From Mycteria americana (Eukaryota > Chordata > Aves > Ciconiiformes > Ciconiidae): DNA of 64,000 bases. The notes under the pieces are model-generated. The model was given only the letters and a program-made list of their open reading frames with translations. It was not told where the DNA came from and did no database searches. Positions 63,701 through 64,000 of the stretch are shown in pieces; the stretch's first letter is position 1, and every line of letters starts with the position of its first letter. The stretch is from the NCBI RefSeq assembly GCF_035582795.1, contig NC_134365.1:131107577-131171576 (forward strand). The letters are read 5' to 3'. The position numbers and the translations under genes were made by a program.

Positions 63701-64000
63701 GTCAGAGAAGTCTTTATTAAAAAATAAATGTTATAGAAAAGTAAAGCTTTGATAATCTGATTTTGTATGACCTTATTTTGTCCTTGGGCAGGCAATTTCA
63801 GAAAGCTGCTTTATATTTCAAAACGGGTAGTTGTGTTTTAAAACCACACCACACCACCGAGGTGTCTGATCAGCAGCAGCTTAGACGGGGCCCATAACAG
63901 TGCAGAAAGGCTCTGGAGACCAGGCGACTGTCTCTAATGCTTCTTGGGCAGTTTCATATAATCCACAGTGAACTTGGGAAGGTTTGATCAGGAAAGCTGC
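63701..64000. other. Intergenic edge of window
   Basis: Unique-looking sequence. Nothing recognised. Confidence 0.5.

Noticed and set aside
1..64000. CRISPR arrays, operons, prophage, tRNA or rRNA genes
   Set aside because: Nothing with the required structure was seen. The two-exon vertebrate gene, CpG island and LINE/SINE remnants show animal nuclear DNA.

Overview
The window is vertebrate nuclear DNA and most likely avian. It is AT-rich, almost gene-free, and carries diverged CR1 LINE fragments, MIR-like remnants and a 42-bp scrap that looks like a neoavian ERV LTR. The protein of its only gene fits a bird or reptile form of NR0B1 (DAX-1). I read the species group as a bird, probably neoavian, from the CR1 and LTR remnants; that is inference from remembered families, not a database result.

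The only gene I can support is NR0B1 on the + strand. It has two coding exons (23434-24022 and 25367-25611) separated by a 1,344-bp GT-AG intron, and predicts a 277-residue orphan nuclear receptor without a DNA-binding domain. Promoter, 5'UTR, exon 1 and the first part of the intron lie in a CpG island (about 22765-24515). The island holds two TATA-type boxes, a TCF/LEF-type site, a YY1-type site, a CA tract, a GGA tract, a pyrimidine tract and a GGC tract. Exon 2 is of ordinary base composition and is followed by three AATAAA signals.

Left flank (1-22.7 kb): AT-rich intergenic DNA with a MIR remnant (about 655-845), a 347-bp TTTTC/TTCTC pentanucleotide array (13820-14166), a G+C-richer repeat-like block (about 15060-15790), a + strand CR1 remnant (about 16290-16780), and a possible distal element with an SF-1-type site (20942-20950).

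Right flank (25.8-64 kb): AT-rich intergenic DNA with a GC-richer block (28.1-29.5 kb), a CR1 copy (about 32712-33150), CpG-retaining unique DNA (33.6-34.5 kb), a possible LTR-type insertion carrying a TACCTA hexamer array (about 35431-36588), a MIR-like piece (about 36990-37215), an unnamed diverged repeat present twice (41593-41730 and 59339-59473), the deleted LTR scrap (47040-47081), a CR1-like segment (about 51520-51900), a second clear CR1 copy (about 62705-63150) and a CpG-bearing candidate conserved element near the right edge. In mammals NR0B1 lies between TASL/GK and MAGEB/IL1RAPL1. No exon of those neighbours was recognised here.

I found no tRNA, rRNA, CRISPR array, intact transposon or prokaryote-like operon, and nothing I would call a new biological system. 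The items most worth following are the NR0B1 promoter architecture, the start codon sitting in one copy of a 15-bp duplication, the long pentanucleotide array, the internally deleted LTR, the unnamed repeat pair and the candidate regulatory elements.
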